Notes: generated by a model not told the origin, from the letters alone. A stretch of 64,000 nucleotides of DNA from an uncultured Tropicimonas sp. (GCA_947497945.1 CANMIP010000032.1:1-64000); one strand, 5' to 3'; shown: positions 1-9,341, numbered from the stretch's first letter. Numbers and translations: made by a program.

Positions 1-75
1 TTGCCAAGGCGCCCGTCACGCCCAGACTGGCAGACTTTTGCGCCGCACCGTGGTCGGATTTCGCTCCGCCGTTGA

Positions 76-708
76 CACATCCTAGCGTGGGCATTTGACC
101 GAGGCGCAGTGCCCGGCAATCCGTGCGAGCGTCCGGGCCGGGTCTACCGCTCCGAGCGGATCGACAAAATCTGGTCCGCCGATGACGAGGCTGCCTTTCT
201 CAAGGTAGCACCCGCCCACGTCGGGTTGGCGTTCATGCTCGCTCTGTGGTCCGGGCAACGGCAAGGCCACCTCCTTCGCCTGCCCTGGAGCGCCTACGAC
301 GGCGAAACGATCCACTTGCGGCAGGGTAAGACAAAGGCTCATGTCGCTATTCCAGTGGGAACTCCGCTCAAAGCGCTGCTGGATTCGACCAAGAAGACCA
401 CCGTAACCATCCTCGCGACCAGCCGAAAGACCGCTTGGACCGAGGGCGGTTTCCGCGCCTCTTGGCGCACCGCTTGCAAGAAGGCGTGCGTAGAGGGGCT
501 GACCTTTCACGACTTGCGGGGAACCGCTGTGACTCGCCTCAGTATCGCGGGAAGCACGGTCCCCGAGATTGCCGCGATTACGGGGCACAAACTCAAACAG
601 GTCGAAGCAATTCTGGATGCCCACTATCTGAGCCGCGACTCGGCCCTCGGAGTGTCGGCAATCAGGAAGCTGGAAGCACACGAAACGGGAACAAAAATTC
701 CCAACTGA
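76..708 (+). pseudogene. Tyrosine recombinase (integrase) C-terminal catalytic domain, 5'-truncated
   Basis: The frame is closed by a stop at 73-75, and nothing integrase-like precedes it in the other two frames, so the DNA-arm and core-binding domains are missing. What remains reads like the catalytic domain of integrases of genomic islands and prophages. Counting from the GTG at 109, the catalytic set is complete: R51 (GQRQG), K74, H134/R137 (HDLRG), H160 (GHK) and Y173 (HYL). The frame runs toward the 3' end of a tRNA-Met gene 57 bp away, the usual layout of an element integrated in a tRNA. It is inferred to be a remnant left after loss or rearrangement of the element. Translation from 109 is possible but would give an incomplete enzyme. 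Confidence 0.85.
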
Positions 709-765
709 CCACCCAACTGGAAGAAAGTGTTGAGCGCCGATGGGCAGATTTTCCAATGAAATAAG

Positions 766-842
766 TGGTAGCGGAGGAGGGACTTGAACCCCCGACACGC
801 GGATTATGATTCCGCTGCTCTAACCAGCTGAGCTACTCCGCC
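766..842 (-). tRNA. tRNA-Met (anticodon CAU)
   Basis: On the minus strand a 77-nt cloverleaf can be folded, with a 7-bp acceptor stem (a G-U pair at 1-72), a D arm with AGCTCAG...TTAGAGC, an anticodon stem GCGGA/TCCGC enclosing a loop with CAT, a T arm with GGTTCAA, and an encoded CCA at 766-768. The GGNGGGG-like acceptor and overall sequence fit elongator tRNA-Met rather than the initiator. A CAU tRNA modified by TilS (Ile2) cannot be strictly excluded by eye. Its 3' end faces the integrase remnant, so it is the likely attachment site. Confidence 0.95.
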
Positions 843-1349
843 CCAAGGCGTGGGCGCGGCGTAAAGGACTTGCAGTGGGTCGTCAAGAGGCTCCGAGCCG
901 GTTTTTCGGTCTCATCGAAGATTGCATCGCAAGCGCCGGCAATGCGGGATTGCGGATCTCGATCCCGCCGGAGCAGTTTCACTGCGAAACCTGTCGGTTC
1001 GGGGGGGAGCGTTGAAATATCGGGAGGCAACCTACCGATGCCGTTGCGCCGTTTTCGACGGCACTGGTGGCGAAACACGTCAAGGGACATGCGGGCATCA
1101 CAAATCCATCGAGCATTCGTCACACAGGATCTATAGACGGCGCCCTCGAATGCGAGAGTTTACATGCTGTGGCTCGACTGTCCGACGAAACGTTATGGCA
1201 CGAGAAAGGCCTTTGAATCGGCGACGTTCGGCTTGGAGCAGCCCGCGATGCCCAAAACCTTGATGTCCATAGGATGTTCCTCTCTCCACCTTTGCCCACA
1301 ACGATAGCCGTGGATTGGTGGGAAGGCAGTTCATCCCATTAGCTCAGTC
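843..1349. other. Gene-free stretch between tRNA-Met and the phn remnant
   Basis: About 500 bp with no convincing gene on either strand. The open frames here are short and have no recognisable motifs. It lies between an integration scar and a gene fragment (phnL) that begins abruptly near 1350, so it probably contains the junction of the deletion that removed the upstream C-P lyase genes. No tRNA 3'-end duplication was seen in it. Confidence 0.5.
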
Positions 1350-1566
1350 GCGCGCGGCTTCGTCCATGCCTACCCGGCCCTGCTGCTCGACGAGCCGACC
1401 GCCAGCCTCGACGGCACGAACCGCGAGGTTGTCCTGTCGTTGGTCGAAGAGGCCAGGTCGCGCGGCGCGGCGATGGTCGGCATCTTTCATGATGAAGAAG
1501 GCCCGCAACCGGGTCGCCGACCGCGAGATCGACGTGACGGTGTTCTCTCCCGCGAGGGCGGCATGA
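1350..1566 (+). pseudogene. phnL: phnL 3' fragment with a frameshift (C-P lyase ATPase subunit)
   Basis: Reading from 1350 gives [21 protein letters not shown], the stretch that follows the ABC signature in PhnL and includes Walker B and the D-loop, then continues to FHDEE at about 1497. There one extra base shifts the frame. The family's C-terminus ([21 protein letters not shown]) resumes in the next frame and stops at 1564-1566. The Walker A half, the Q-loop and the signature are absent. PhnL is an ATPase-like subunit needed for phosphonate activation by C-P lyase. The stop overlaps the phnN start codon (ATGA), as in an intact phn operon, so this is a decayed former operon member. Confidence 0.85.
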
Positions 1567-1870
1567 GCGGCAGGCTGATCGGCGTTGTCGCCCCTCCGTG
1601 CTGGGCGAGGCTGCAAGGCGCTTCCCCGGCTTCTTGGCGCTCCATATCACGGCCACGCCCGAGACCCTTGCCGGCCGCCTGAAGGCACGCGGCCGGGAGA
1701 GTTTCGAGGAGATCGAGCGCCGTCTCGCCCGCGGCGTCCTGTTGCCCCAGGATGGGGTCACCGTCCTCACGATCTTCAATGACGGTGCGCTGGACGCCAC
1801 AATCAAACAGTCATTCTCAGCTCTGGCCGATGCCCGGGCGGAGGAGATAGGCTTGGCCAAGGATGCCTGA
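1563..1870 (+). pseudogene. phnN: phnN with an internal deletion (ribose 1,5-bisphosphate phosphokinase)
   Basis: The first codons ([11 protein letters not shown]) match the start of PhnN just before its P-loop. The frame then jumps, and from 1598 a different frame gives [12 protein letters not shown]...ARGRESFEEIERRLAR, the C-terminal third of PhnN, ending at 1870. The P-loop kinase core is missing, an estimated 80-90 codons, so the gene cannot make an active kinase. In the phosphonate pathway PhnN makes PRPP from ribose 1,5-bisphosphate. A GTG at 1598 could still start a 90-aa peptide, and its translation might only serve coupling to phnM, which starts inside its end. Confidence 0.85.
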
Positions 1871-3059
1871 CATGAACTCTCCCTGCCTCTCGGCGCCCCG
1901 GCCCGATGATCACGCCCTAGCGGGCGAGCTTTGCATTGCCAATGCACGGATCGTGCTGGCCGATCGCGTGATGCTTGGCGCCATCCATATCGCCGGCGGC
2001 CGAATCGCCGGGATCTGCGAGGGCGACACCGTCCCCGCCGGCGCGGTCGATGCCGGGGGCGATTTCGTCATTCCCGGTCTGGTCGAACTGCATACAGACA
2101 ATGTCGAGCGGCATATCACGCCGCGCCCGAAGGTCGAACTGCCGCATAACAGCGCCATTCTAGCGCATGACGGCGAGATGGCCTCTTGTGGCATCACCAC
2201 CGTCTTCGACGCGCTCCGCCTCGGCTCCGTCATCGAAAAGAACGCCAAACTCGGCAAATACGCCCGTTCGGTCGCTCGCGAGATCCTTGCGCTGCGCGCC
2301 GCCGGCGCCTTCCGTGTCCGGCACCTGATCCACCTGCGCGCCGAGGTCTGCTCCGACACGCTGATTGAGGAGTTCGCCGAGTTCGGTCCCGAGGATCGTG
2401 TCGGGCTCGTCAGCCTGATGGATCACACGCCGGGCCAGCGGCAGTTCCGCGACATGTCCAAGCTCTGGGACTACCTGTCAGGGAAACACGCGATGACCAG
2501 GGCGCAGTTTGAGCTGCATGTCGCCGGACAGGTCGCGCGGCGGGAGAAATTCGGCGCCGCCCATGAGGCCGCAACACTCGCTGAGGCGGCGCGGCTCGGC
2601 GCAACGCTGGCCAGCCATGACGACACCACGCGCGACCAGGTCGAGATCTCGCATGGGATGGGCATCCGGCTCGCCGAATTCCCGACCACGGTCGAGGCGG
2701 CCGAGGCCTGCCGCGAGGTCGGGATCAAGATCATCATGGGCGCGCCGAACCTGATCCGTGGTCAATCTCATTCCGGCAATGTTTCCGCGAGTGAGCTGGC
2801 CGAGCGGGACCTGCTCGACATTGTCTCCTCCGACTACGTGCCGTCGCTGCTGATCTCCTCGGCCTGGCAGCTCGACCGGATCTGGAACGACCTGCCCAAG
2901 GCGGTGGCCACCGTGACGCGCGGCCCCGCCGATGCGGCACAGCTGTCGGATCGGGGCCGGATCGAGACCGGCTGCCTGGCGGACCTGCTGCGCATCCGCA
3001 CGCTGGGCGAGACGCCGGTGGTCCGCACGGTGTGGCGCGGAGGTCAGCAGGTCGCCTGA
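1863..3059 (+). CDS. phnM: PhnM, alpha-D-ribose 1-methylphosphonate 5-triphosphate diphosphatase
   Basis: A 398-aa amidohydrolase-fold protein of normal PhnM length. PhnM removes pyrophosphate from the 5-triphosphate intermediate of the C-P lyase pathway. Diagnostic stretches include GLVELHTDNVERHITPRPKV near residue 75, an ILAHDGEMASCGITT segment, SLMDHTPGQRQF near residue 184, and ASHDDTTRDQV in the middle, which supply the metal-binding His/Asp residues. It overlaps the phnN remnant; ATG 1863 or ATG 1872 are both possible starts. The frame is intact although its two upstream operon partners are broken and the core C-P lyase genes are not visible. It may have another role, be redundant with a second phn locus, or be at an early stage of decay. 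Confidence 0.92.
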   Translation: MPDMNSPCLSAPRPDDHALAGELCIANARIVLADRVMLGAIHIAGGRIAGICEGDTVPAGAVDAGGDFVIPGLVELHTDNVERHITPRPKVELPHNSAILAHDGEMASCGITTVFDALRLGSVIEKNAKLGKYARSVAREILALRAAGAFRVRHLIHLRAEVCSDTLIEEFAEFGPEDRVGLVSLMDHTPGQRQFRDMSKLWDYLSGKHAMTRAQFELHVAGQVARREKFGAAHEAATLAEAARLGATLASHDDTTRDQVEISHGMGIRLAEFPTTVEAAEACREVGIKIIMGAPNLIRGQSHSGNVSASELAERDLLDIVSSDYVPSLLISSAWQLDRIWNDLPKAVATVTRGPADAAQLSDRGRIETGCLADLLRIRTLGETPVVRTVWRGGQQVA

Positions 3060-3152
3060 TCCGGCAGGCCGGGGACGGAAAATCGCGTGATCGCGCACGG
3101 ATCGGGACGATCGTCCGGCCGCATCCCTGTATCGGCGCGGTGGCATGGCGAA

Positions 3153-3506
3153 ATGAATACCCTGCGTATCATTATTGCAGCTTTGGTTTTCGCCCTGACC
3201 GCCGCCTTCCTGTCCGTCGACACCGCCTTGGCGACGCATTCTGCGAAATGCTCCGGCGAAAGGCGCGTTCGCGTCATGGAGAGCCCGTCCGGCCAGTCGC
3301 AACCCTGCGCGCTTGGGCCTGACACGCCGGAGACATTGGCAACCCTGCGCGCGGGGCATGGGGACCGCCTCGGCGAGCCGCAACGGCCAATCGGCGCAGC
3401 GATCCGGTCCAGCGCATTTCGGTCTGTGAGCGCGGCGGACACAGGTCTACGGTTGTTCCGAAGCGCCAAGTGCGTTTTTCGGGCATCGTCGCTAAAGTCT
3501 TGGTGA
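3153..3506 (+). CDS. Possible small exported protein, unknown function
   Basis: An open frame of 117 codons starts MNTLRIIIAALVFALTAAFLSVDTALA, which looks like a signal peptide with a cleavage site near residue 27. The mature part is Cys-poor, Arg-rich and without a recognisable domain. It lies between phnM and a kinase gene with no strong ribosome-binding site. The N-terminus is convincing, but the remainder could be non-coding or a frame-shifted remnant. The frame is open further upstream to 3087. Confidence 0.35.
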   Translation: MNTLRIIIAALVFALTAAFLSVDTALATHSAKCSGERRVRVMESPSGQSQPCALGPDTPETLATLRAGHGDRLGEPQRPIGAAIRSSAFRSVSAADTGLRLFRSAKCVFRASSLKSW

Positions 3507-3579
3507 TGGCATCTCGCGATGCCGCTCTCCTGAAGTGCTGTCGCGAGCCGACAGCGGGCGTAGTGAGTGAGGAAGACGG

Positions 3580-6500
3580 ATGGAAGACGAGCCGCGCGCG
3601 ACAGGGATACAAACGACGCCCGAGACCGGCGAGACGGCCGCGAGATCACTGCGATTCCGGCTCGAAATGCTTCTGCCGATCATTGCCGTGCCTGCCTTTG
3701 CCATCATGATCCAGTTCGGACTTTCCGAACGCGCGCATCTTCTGGAAGATTTCGCCGACAAGGCGGATCTGGTCACGACGGAGATCCAGCGCAGCCAGTC
3801 TGCGCAGATCGAACAGAGCCGAACGATTCTGACCGAACTCGCCCGGGCACCGCAATTGCAGGATCCCGGTTCCCCGGAATGCCAGAGCTTTCTTGCCGGG
3901 TTGCTGCCGGTGCTGCCGCATTTTCACAATGTCGGCGTGTCCGATGTCGATGGCAGGGTGGCCTGCATCGCGACCACGCCGGGCATGTCGGTCGATATCG
4001 CGGACAGGGACTATTTCCAGCAGGTCGTCCAGGACGGGAAGTTCAGCATTGGCGCCTACATGATCGATCGCCTGACCCAGGTCGAAAGCGTGAGCTTCGC
4101 GGCACCGATCCGGCGAGCGGGGGGCGAGGAGATCGTCGGCGTCGTTCTTGCACTGGTCTCGCTGGATCGCTGGAGCCAGGTCCTGGCAAGCGTTGCGCTC
4201 CCCGAGGGCTCCGTTGCCTTCGTGACCGACCGAGATAGGCGGATCCTGGCGACATTTCCCAACCGTCCGTCGCTTTACGGCGTGCTGGCCGCGGATATCG
4301 GGCTTGATGTCACGCAGCAGGCGCCCCGGGGCGAGGCTTTTGCCGAACTGGGGGACGGCCAGCGCCGCCTCTATTCGCACCATGCGCTGTTCGAGACCGG
4401 CGCCGGGCCGCAGCTGGCCGTTTCGCTCGGGGTGCCGGTCGACGCGGCCCTGCTCGCCGCCCGAAACCGGCTCCTGCTTCGCCTTGGCATCGTGACTGTG
4501 GCGCTGCTGCTGTTCTGGCGTCTCGCTGCACAGGTCATGGAGCGCACTATCTACCGACCGTTCCAGGCCCTCGCGGAAGAGATCCATGCGCTTGCGAGCG
4601 GCACGGAGCGCAAGGGCGACAGCCCTCCCGATTCCTGCAAGCTGTCGGTCGCCGAGTTCGACCGGATCACGCGGATCGTCCGCAAGATGTCCAGGGACGG
4701 GCAGGCCGCGGAGGCGGGCCAGCGCTACGGGGCAGACATGATGTCCTCATTTCTGGACACGATGCCGGACATCTATTTCCGGGTCGACGCGGATGGCCGG
4801 ATACTCGACTACCGCTCCGGCAAGGAAACCGATCTATACGTGCCGCCGGAGGTGTTTCTCGGACGCCGGATGGAGGATCTGCTTCCCCCCGAGATCGGCA
4901 AGCAGTTCGAGACCAACCGGCTCGCGTCGATCCGGTCCCGGGAGGTCTCCTCCTGGGAATACGAGCTGGCGATTGACGGGACCCCGCAGTTTTTCGAGGC
5001 CCGCCTGGCGACATTGCCCAAGAACAACGATTCCATCGCCGTGATTCGCAACTTCACGGCGCGCCGCGAGGCCGATCTCAAGCGACAGGCGGCCGAAGAG
5101 CGGCTCGACCGGATCATCCAGAACCTGCCCGGTGCCGTGATTCAGCGCGAATATGTCGATGGCGAACATGGACAGATCACCTACGCCAGCCCGAATTGCG
5201 AGGCGATCTGGGGATACTCGGTCGAAGAGATCCTCAACGATCCGGACCTGCTTGTGCGGGCCCATGACCAGCAGGACTTGCCGCGCTTTCACGCGGCGAA
5301 GGCGAAGGCGATCGCGGCGAAGGAACCGATCCAGTACCGTTTCATGATCGAAAGGCGGGATGGCGAATGCCGGTGGGTCGATTATTTCGGCAGTGTTCCC
5401 TGGCGGCGTCGTGATGGCAGGGAGATCATCGAGTCCTTCTTTCTCGACGTGACGCGGGAGGTTGAGGCGCAGCTGCGCTACGAGGAGGAGCGGGAGGTTG
5501 CCCACCGCGCCCAGAAGCAGGAGAGCGTTGGCCAGCTCACAGGCGGTATCGCGCATGATTTCAACAACCTGCTAGCCGTGATCCTTGGAAATCTCGAGCT
5601 GTTGCATGATGACCTGGTGAACCCGGAGCAGCTCAGGATGGTCGAGACCGGAATCCGCGCAACGCAACGGGGCTCGGATCTGACCCGCTCCATGCTCGCT
5701 TTTGCGCGGCGGTCGCGCCTTGAGCCCGAGGAGCTGGCGCTCGACCAGCTCGTCAGCGAGGCTCATGACTGGATCGGCCGGACGCTTCCGGCGCGGATCG
5801 CGGTCGAGACATCGCTGGCTGAGGACCTGTGGAAGATCGAGGCCGATGCGGCCTCGACCGAGAGCGCATTGCTGAATCTTATCCTGAACGCGCGGGACGC
5901 GATGCCGGATGGCGGGAAGCTGACCATCGAGACTGCCAATATGCAGATCGACCAGACACAGCTGGAAGGGTGGCATGAAGGGATCGAGCGTGGCCGCTAT
6001 GTCATGCTGGCCGTGTCCGATACCGGGCACGGCATCCCTGACGAGATCCTGTCGCGGGTTTTCGAGCCCTTTTTCTCGACCAAGGCGCCCGGCGCCGGGT
6101 CCGGGCTCGGGCTGTCGATGATCGAGGGATTCATGCGCCAGTCCGGCGGGGCGGTTCAGGTGATATCGGAAGTTGGCCGGGGCTCGGCATTCAGGCTCTA
6201 TTTCCCGGCCCTCGCGGAAGATGCGGAGACTGCCGCCCCGACACGCGCCGACGGTCAGGCCCTGCGGCCCTCCGGGGGCCTGCGCATCCTGGTTGCCGAG
6301 GACGAACCGGATGTGTTGACGATGACCGTCCGGATGCTCGAAAAGGCCGGGCATTTCGTGACGCCCGCGCCGTCCGGAGACTGCGCGCTGGACATTTTCA
6401 GGGCGGATCCCTCCGGATTCGACCTGCTGCTGACCGACATCGTGATGCCGGGACAATTGCAGGGGACCGGGCTCGCCATGGCGCTGCGCGAGATCGTTCC

Positions 6501-6645
6501 GGACCTGAAAGTGGTGTTCATGTCCGGGTATGCCGCAGAGCCGACGGTCCATGGAAACGGCGTGCAGGCGGAGGATATCCGGTTGATGAAACCGGTGATG
6601 CGCGCCGAGTTGCTGGCGGCGCTGGAACGCGCGCGGGGCGGGTGA
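3580..6645 (+). CDS. Membrane hybrid histidine kinase (Cache-like sensor, two PAS, HisKA, HATPase, REC)
   Basis: A 1021-aa sensor kinase. A hydrophobic helix lies at about 30-47, a periplasmic region of about 250 residues resembles double-Cache sensors (DIADRDYFQQVVQDGKF), and a second helix lies near 303-320. Two PAS-like domains follow, at about 390-500 (DTMPDIYFRVDADGRIL) and 510-630. The phosphoacceptor is H659 in GGIAHDFNNLL. The ATPase has an N box LILNARDAMPDGGK, the G boxes DTGHGIP and GSGLGLSMIEGF, and a C-terminal receiver carries D953 (LLLTDIVMP). The HDFNN motif places it with NtrB/FixL-type or quorum-type hybrid kinases. No response regulator gene is adjacent, so the partner and signal are unknown; a small ligand bound in the periplasm is inferred from the Cache fold. 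Confidence 0.88.
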   Translation: MEDEPRATGIQTTPETGETAARSLRFRLEMLLPIIAVPAFAIMIQFGLSERAHLLEDFADKADLVTTEIQRSQSAQIEQSRTILTELARAPQLQDPGSPECQSFLAGLLPVLPHFHNVGVSDVDGRVACIATTPGMSVDIADRDYFQQVVQDGKFSIGAYMIDRLTQVESVSFAAPIRRAGGEEIVGVVLALVSLDRWSQVLASVALPEGSVAFVTDRDRRILATFPNRPSLYGVLAADIGLDVTQQAPRGEAFAELGDGQRRLYSHHALFETGAGPQLAVSLGVPVDAALLAARNRLLLRLGIVTVALLLFWRLAAQVMERTIYRPFQALAEEIHALASGTERKGDSPPDSCKLSVAEFDRITRIVRKMSRDGQAAEAGQRYGADMMSSFLDTMPDIYFRVDADGRILDYRSGKETDLYVPPEVFLGRRMEDLLPPEIGKQFETNRLASIRSREVSSWEYELAIDGTPQFFEARLATLPKNNDSIAVIRNFTARREADLKRQAAEERLDRIIQNLPGAVIQREYVDGEHGQITYASPNCEAIWGYSVEEILNDPDLLVRAHDQQDLPRFHAAKAKAIAAKEPIQYRFMIERRDGECRWVDYFGSVPWRRRDGREIIESFFLDVTREVEAQLRYEEEREVAHRAQKQESVGQLTGGIAHDFNNLLAVILGNLELLHDDLVNPEQLRMVETGIRATQRGSDLTRSMLAFARRSRLEPEELALDQLVSEAHDWIGRTLPARIAVETSLAEDLWKIEADAASTESALLNLILNARDAMPDGGKLTIETANMQIDQTQLEGWHEGIERGRYVMLAVSDTGHGIPDEILSRVFEPFFSTKAPGAGSGLGLSMIEGFMRQSGGAVQVISEVGRGSAFRLYFPALAEDAETAAPTRADGQALRPSGGLRILVAEDEPDVLTMTVRMLEKAGHFVTPAPSGDCALDIFRADPSGFDLLLTDIVMPGQLQGTGLAMALREIVPDLKVVFMSGYAAEPTVHGNGVQAEDIRLMKPVMRAELLAALERARGG

Positions 6646-6663
6646 TCCGAGCCGCCGAGGGCC

Positions 6664-7893
6664 TCAGGCGGGCCGGCCTTTCAGCAGGTTCGGAACATCC
6701 CCGGTCACGCCCGCCGCCTCGCGGATGAAGCGCTGGCGCAGGACGGGCATGCGGTCGATAGCCGCCATTCCGAGGCTGCGGCCGAAGCGCAGGATCGGGT
6801 TGTCGTTCGAGAACAGGCGGTTGACCGTATCCATCCCGATGGCCAGCGTGGCCCGATCGAAGCTGCGCCACTGGCGGTGCCGCTCCAAGACGAGGATGGA
6901 GCCGATATCTTCGCCGCGTCGCCGCGCTTCGGCCAGCACTTGGGTCAGCGTGGCCACGTCGACCAGCCCCTGGTTGAAGCCCTGCCCGGCGATCGGGTGC
7001 ACGCCCTGGGCCGCATCGCCGATCAGCGCCAGCCGATCCTTCACGGTCTGGTTCGCCATGGTCAGGTTCAGCGGATAGCTGAAGCGCTTGCCGGCCAGCC
7101 GGATCTCGCCGAGAAAATCGCCGAAGCGCGGGCGCAGCGCATCGAGGAAGCCGTCATCGTCCATCGCCGCGATCTGCCTGGCCGCCTCGGGCTCCTCGCT
7201 CCAGACGATGGAGCTGCGATTGCCCGGCAATGGCAGGATCGCCAGCGGCCCGTTCGGCATGAAAAACTGATGCGCGGTGCCGTCATGCGGCAGCTCATGC
7301 TCGACCGCGCAGACCAGCGCCGTCTGTCCATAATCCCAGCCCGTCCGCTGGATGCCCGCGCGCATGCCGACACCCGATTTTCGACCGTCCGCACCAACCA
7401 GCAGCGCGCCTGACAGTGTTTCGCCCGACGCCAGCGTGATCCGGGCCGCCTGCGGCGTGATCTCCTGGCGGACGACATCCTCCTCGGAGCGCACGGTCAC
7501 CAGCGGGTTTGCCTCGATGGCGTCCAGCAGCGCGCGGCGGAGATACCGGTCTTCCAGCAGGTAGCCCATGACGCCCTCGTCAAGCTCGCCATGGTCGAAA
7601 TGCATCGCGAAGGGCCAGATCGGACCCTCCCCGGGACGCCCGTCAGAGGTGACAATATGCAGGATCGGCTGCGCATGGTCGGCAACCTTCTCCCAGATAC
7701 CGATGGCCGACAGCAGGCGCTGCGAGGCCAGTGCCAGCGCATAGGAGCGCCCGTCGAAAGTCGCATCGGCCCGCGCTTTGACGCTGAGCCGGTCCACGAC
7801 GATGGACGACATACCGGCCTGGGCGGCGGCGAGGGCCAGCGAGGGGCCATTCAGCCCGCCACCGACGATAAGGATATCGCAATCATGTTTCAT
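6664..7893 (-). CDS. UbiH/COQ6-family FAD monooxygenase (ubiquinone ring hydroxylase)
   Basis: A 409-aa group A flavoprotein monooxygenase. It has an N-terminal dinucleotide motif GGGLNGPSLALAAAQAG, the DG motif (LLVGADGRKSGV) near the middle, and the GD motif LIGDAAQGVHPIAGQGFNQGL typical of UbiH/UbiF/COQ6. These enzymes hydroxylate the aromatic ring of ubiquinone precursors at the membrane. Which carbon this copy modifies cannot be told from sequence; alphaproteobacteria often use one or two broad-specificity hydroxylases (UbiL, UbiM). It diverges from the amidase gene and is convergent with the kinase. Confidence 0.88.
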   Translation of the reverse strand: MKHDCDILIVGGGLNGPSLALAAAQAGMSSIVVDRLSVKARADATFDGRSYALALASQRLLSAIGIWEKVADHAQPILHIVTSDGRPGEGPIWPFAMHFDHGELDEGVMGYLLEDRYLRRALLDAIEANPLVTVRSEEDVVRQEITPQAARITLASGETLSGALLVGADGRKSGVGMRAGIQRTGWDYGQTALVCAVEHELPHDGTAHQFFMPNGPLAILPLPGNRSSIVWSEEPEAARQIAAMDDDGFLDALRPRFGDFLGEIRLAGKRFSYPLNLTMANQTVKDRLALIGDAAQGVHPIAGQGFNQGLVDVATLTQVLAEARRRGEDIGSILVLERHRQWRSFDRATLAIGMDTVNRLFSNDNPILRFGRSLGMAAIDRMPVLRQRFIREAAGVTGDVPNLLKGRPA

Positions 7894-7980
7894 TGCAGAC
7901 AGAGATACCCGCCCGCGCGGGATTGTCCATGCGCGACCCTGCCGCTACCGTCGCGCGGAACGACTTTTCCGGAGGAAAAC

Positions 7981-9309
7981 ATGGACCAGTGGCTGACGAT
8001 GAGCGCCGCCGAACTCGGACGCGGGATCGAAGACCTGAAGATCGATCCCGTGGCATTGACCGAGGCGTTCCACGCCGCGATCCTGGCCCATCCCTTCGCA
8101 GACCGGATCTATACCCGTCCGACCCGCTGGCGGGCGCTGGCCGAGGCCACGGCAGCGCGCGAGCGCGCCCGCGCCGGCCTGCGCCGCACGCCGCTGGACG
8201 GGGTGCCGATCAGTTGGAAGGATCTCTTCGATTCGGCCGGCACCAAGACCGAATCCGGCAGCGCGCTGCTCAAGGGGCGCACCCCGCAGGCCGATGCCGA
8301 AGTGCTCCGCAACGCCACGACCTCCGGGCTGGTCTGCCTTGGCAAGACCCACATGACGGAGCTGGCATTCTCCGGACTCGGGCTCAACCCGGTCACGGCC
8401 TCGCCGCCCTGCATCAACGATCATGACGCCGTTTCCGGTGGTTCCTCCTCCGGTGCCGCCACCTCCGTCGCCTTCGGGCTGGCCGCGGCGGGGATCGGCT
8501 CGGATACCGGCGGCTCCGTCCGCGTGCCCGCGGCCTGGAATGACCTCGTCGGACTGAAAACAACCGCCGGCCGGGTCTCGCTCAAGGGCGTCGTCCCGCT
8601 CTGCCCGCGCTTCGACACGGTCGGCCCGCTCTGTCGGACCGTCGAAGACGCCGCCCTCCTGCTCGCCGCGCTCGAAGGCGGCAAGCCGGCGGATCTCGGA
8701 GGTGCCACCCTCAAGGGCAAGCGCCTCCTTGTGCTGGAGACCGTCGCGCTGGACGACCTGCGCCCGGAACCGCGCGCCGCATTCGAGGAGGGCGTCTCTC
8801 GCCTCGCCGCTGCCGGCGCCCGCATCGAACGCCGTGGCCTGCCTGTCGTGGCCGAGGCAGTGGCGCTGTCGCCCAGGCTCTTCGCGCCCGAGGCCTACGG
8901 CACCTGGAAAGACATCATCGAGGCCAATCCCGACCTGATGTATTCCGAGGTTCTCGCCCGCTTCCGGGGCGGTCGCGATGTCTCCGGCCCGGACTATGTC
9001 CGTGCCTGGCAAGAGCTCGAAACCCATCGCGTGCGATATCTCGAAGCAACGGCCGGTTTCGATGCTGCCCTCGTCCCGACCGTCCCCAACATGCCGCCAA
9101 ACAAGGCCAGGCTTGAATCGGACGGGGCATATTTCACCTCCGAAAACCTGCTCGCCCTGCGTAACACCCGCATTGGCAATGTCCTCGGCCTTTGCGGCCT
9201 GACGCTGCCAACGCGCACGCCCTCGGCCGGGCTGATGCTCCTGGGGGCGCCAATGCAAGAGGAACGCCTGCTGCGCCTGGGCAGTGTGGTTGCGCCAATA
9301 CTCCGCTAA
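7981..9309 (+). CDS. Amidase-signature family hydrolase
   Basis: 442 aa from the ATG at 7981, which follows a good ribosome-binding site (CGGAGGA at 7970-7976). The frame is open upstream but lacks family similarity there. The catalytic Lys-cisSer-Ser triad is visible as K80 (PISWKDLFD), S155 (SGGSSSGAA) and S179 (DTGGSVRVPA), with the spacing of 75 and 24 residues found in the family. No signal peptide, so cytoplasmic. It hydrolyses a carboxamide. It is not GatA, since the neighbours are not gatB/gatC and the C-terminus differs. The real substrate is unknown. Confidence 0.88.
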   Translation: MDQWLTMSAAELGRGIEDLKIDPVALTEAFHAAILAHPFADRIYTRPTRWRALAEATAARERARAGLRRTPLDGVPISWKDLFDSAGTKTESGSALLKGRTPQADAEVLRNATTSGLVCLGKTHMTELAFSGLGLNPVTASPPCINDHDAVSGGSSSGAATSVAFGLAAAGIGSDTGGSVRVPAAWNDLVGLKTTAGRVSLKGVVPLCPRFDTVGPLCRTVEDAALLLAALEGGKPADLGGATLKGKRLLVLETVALDDLRPEPRAAFEEGVSRLAAAGARIERRGLPVVAEAVALSPRLFAPEAYGTWKDIIEANPDLMYSEVLARFRGGRDVSGPDYVRAWQELETHRVRYLEATAGFDAALVPTVPNMPPNKARLESDGAYFTSENLLALRNTRIGNVLGLCGLTLPTRTPSAGLMLLGAPMQEERLLRLGSVVAPILR

Positions 9310-9341
9310 GCTCTTCCTGTTTCGACAAATATCCCGGGGGT

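Noticed and set aside
870-1136. Short frames in the gap after tRNA-Met.
   Set aside because: No similarity, no ribosome-binding site, Arg/Ser-rich composition; typical of random GC-rich DNA.
1193-1270. A 25-codon minus-strand frame starting MDIKVLGIAGCSK with a good ribosome-binding site.
   Set aside because: The start resembles a thioredoxin-like or flavodoxin-like N-terminus, but it ends after 25 codons and nothing similar follows in other frames; too short to support.
7591-7980. N-terminal extension of the amidase frame by 130 codons.
   Set aside because: It lies opposite the UbiH-type gene and lacks amidase similarity, while the ATG at 7981 has a clear CGGAGGA site.
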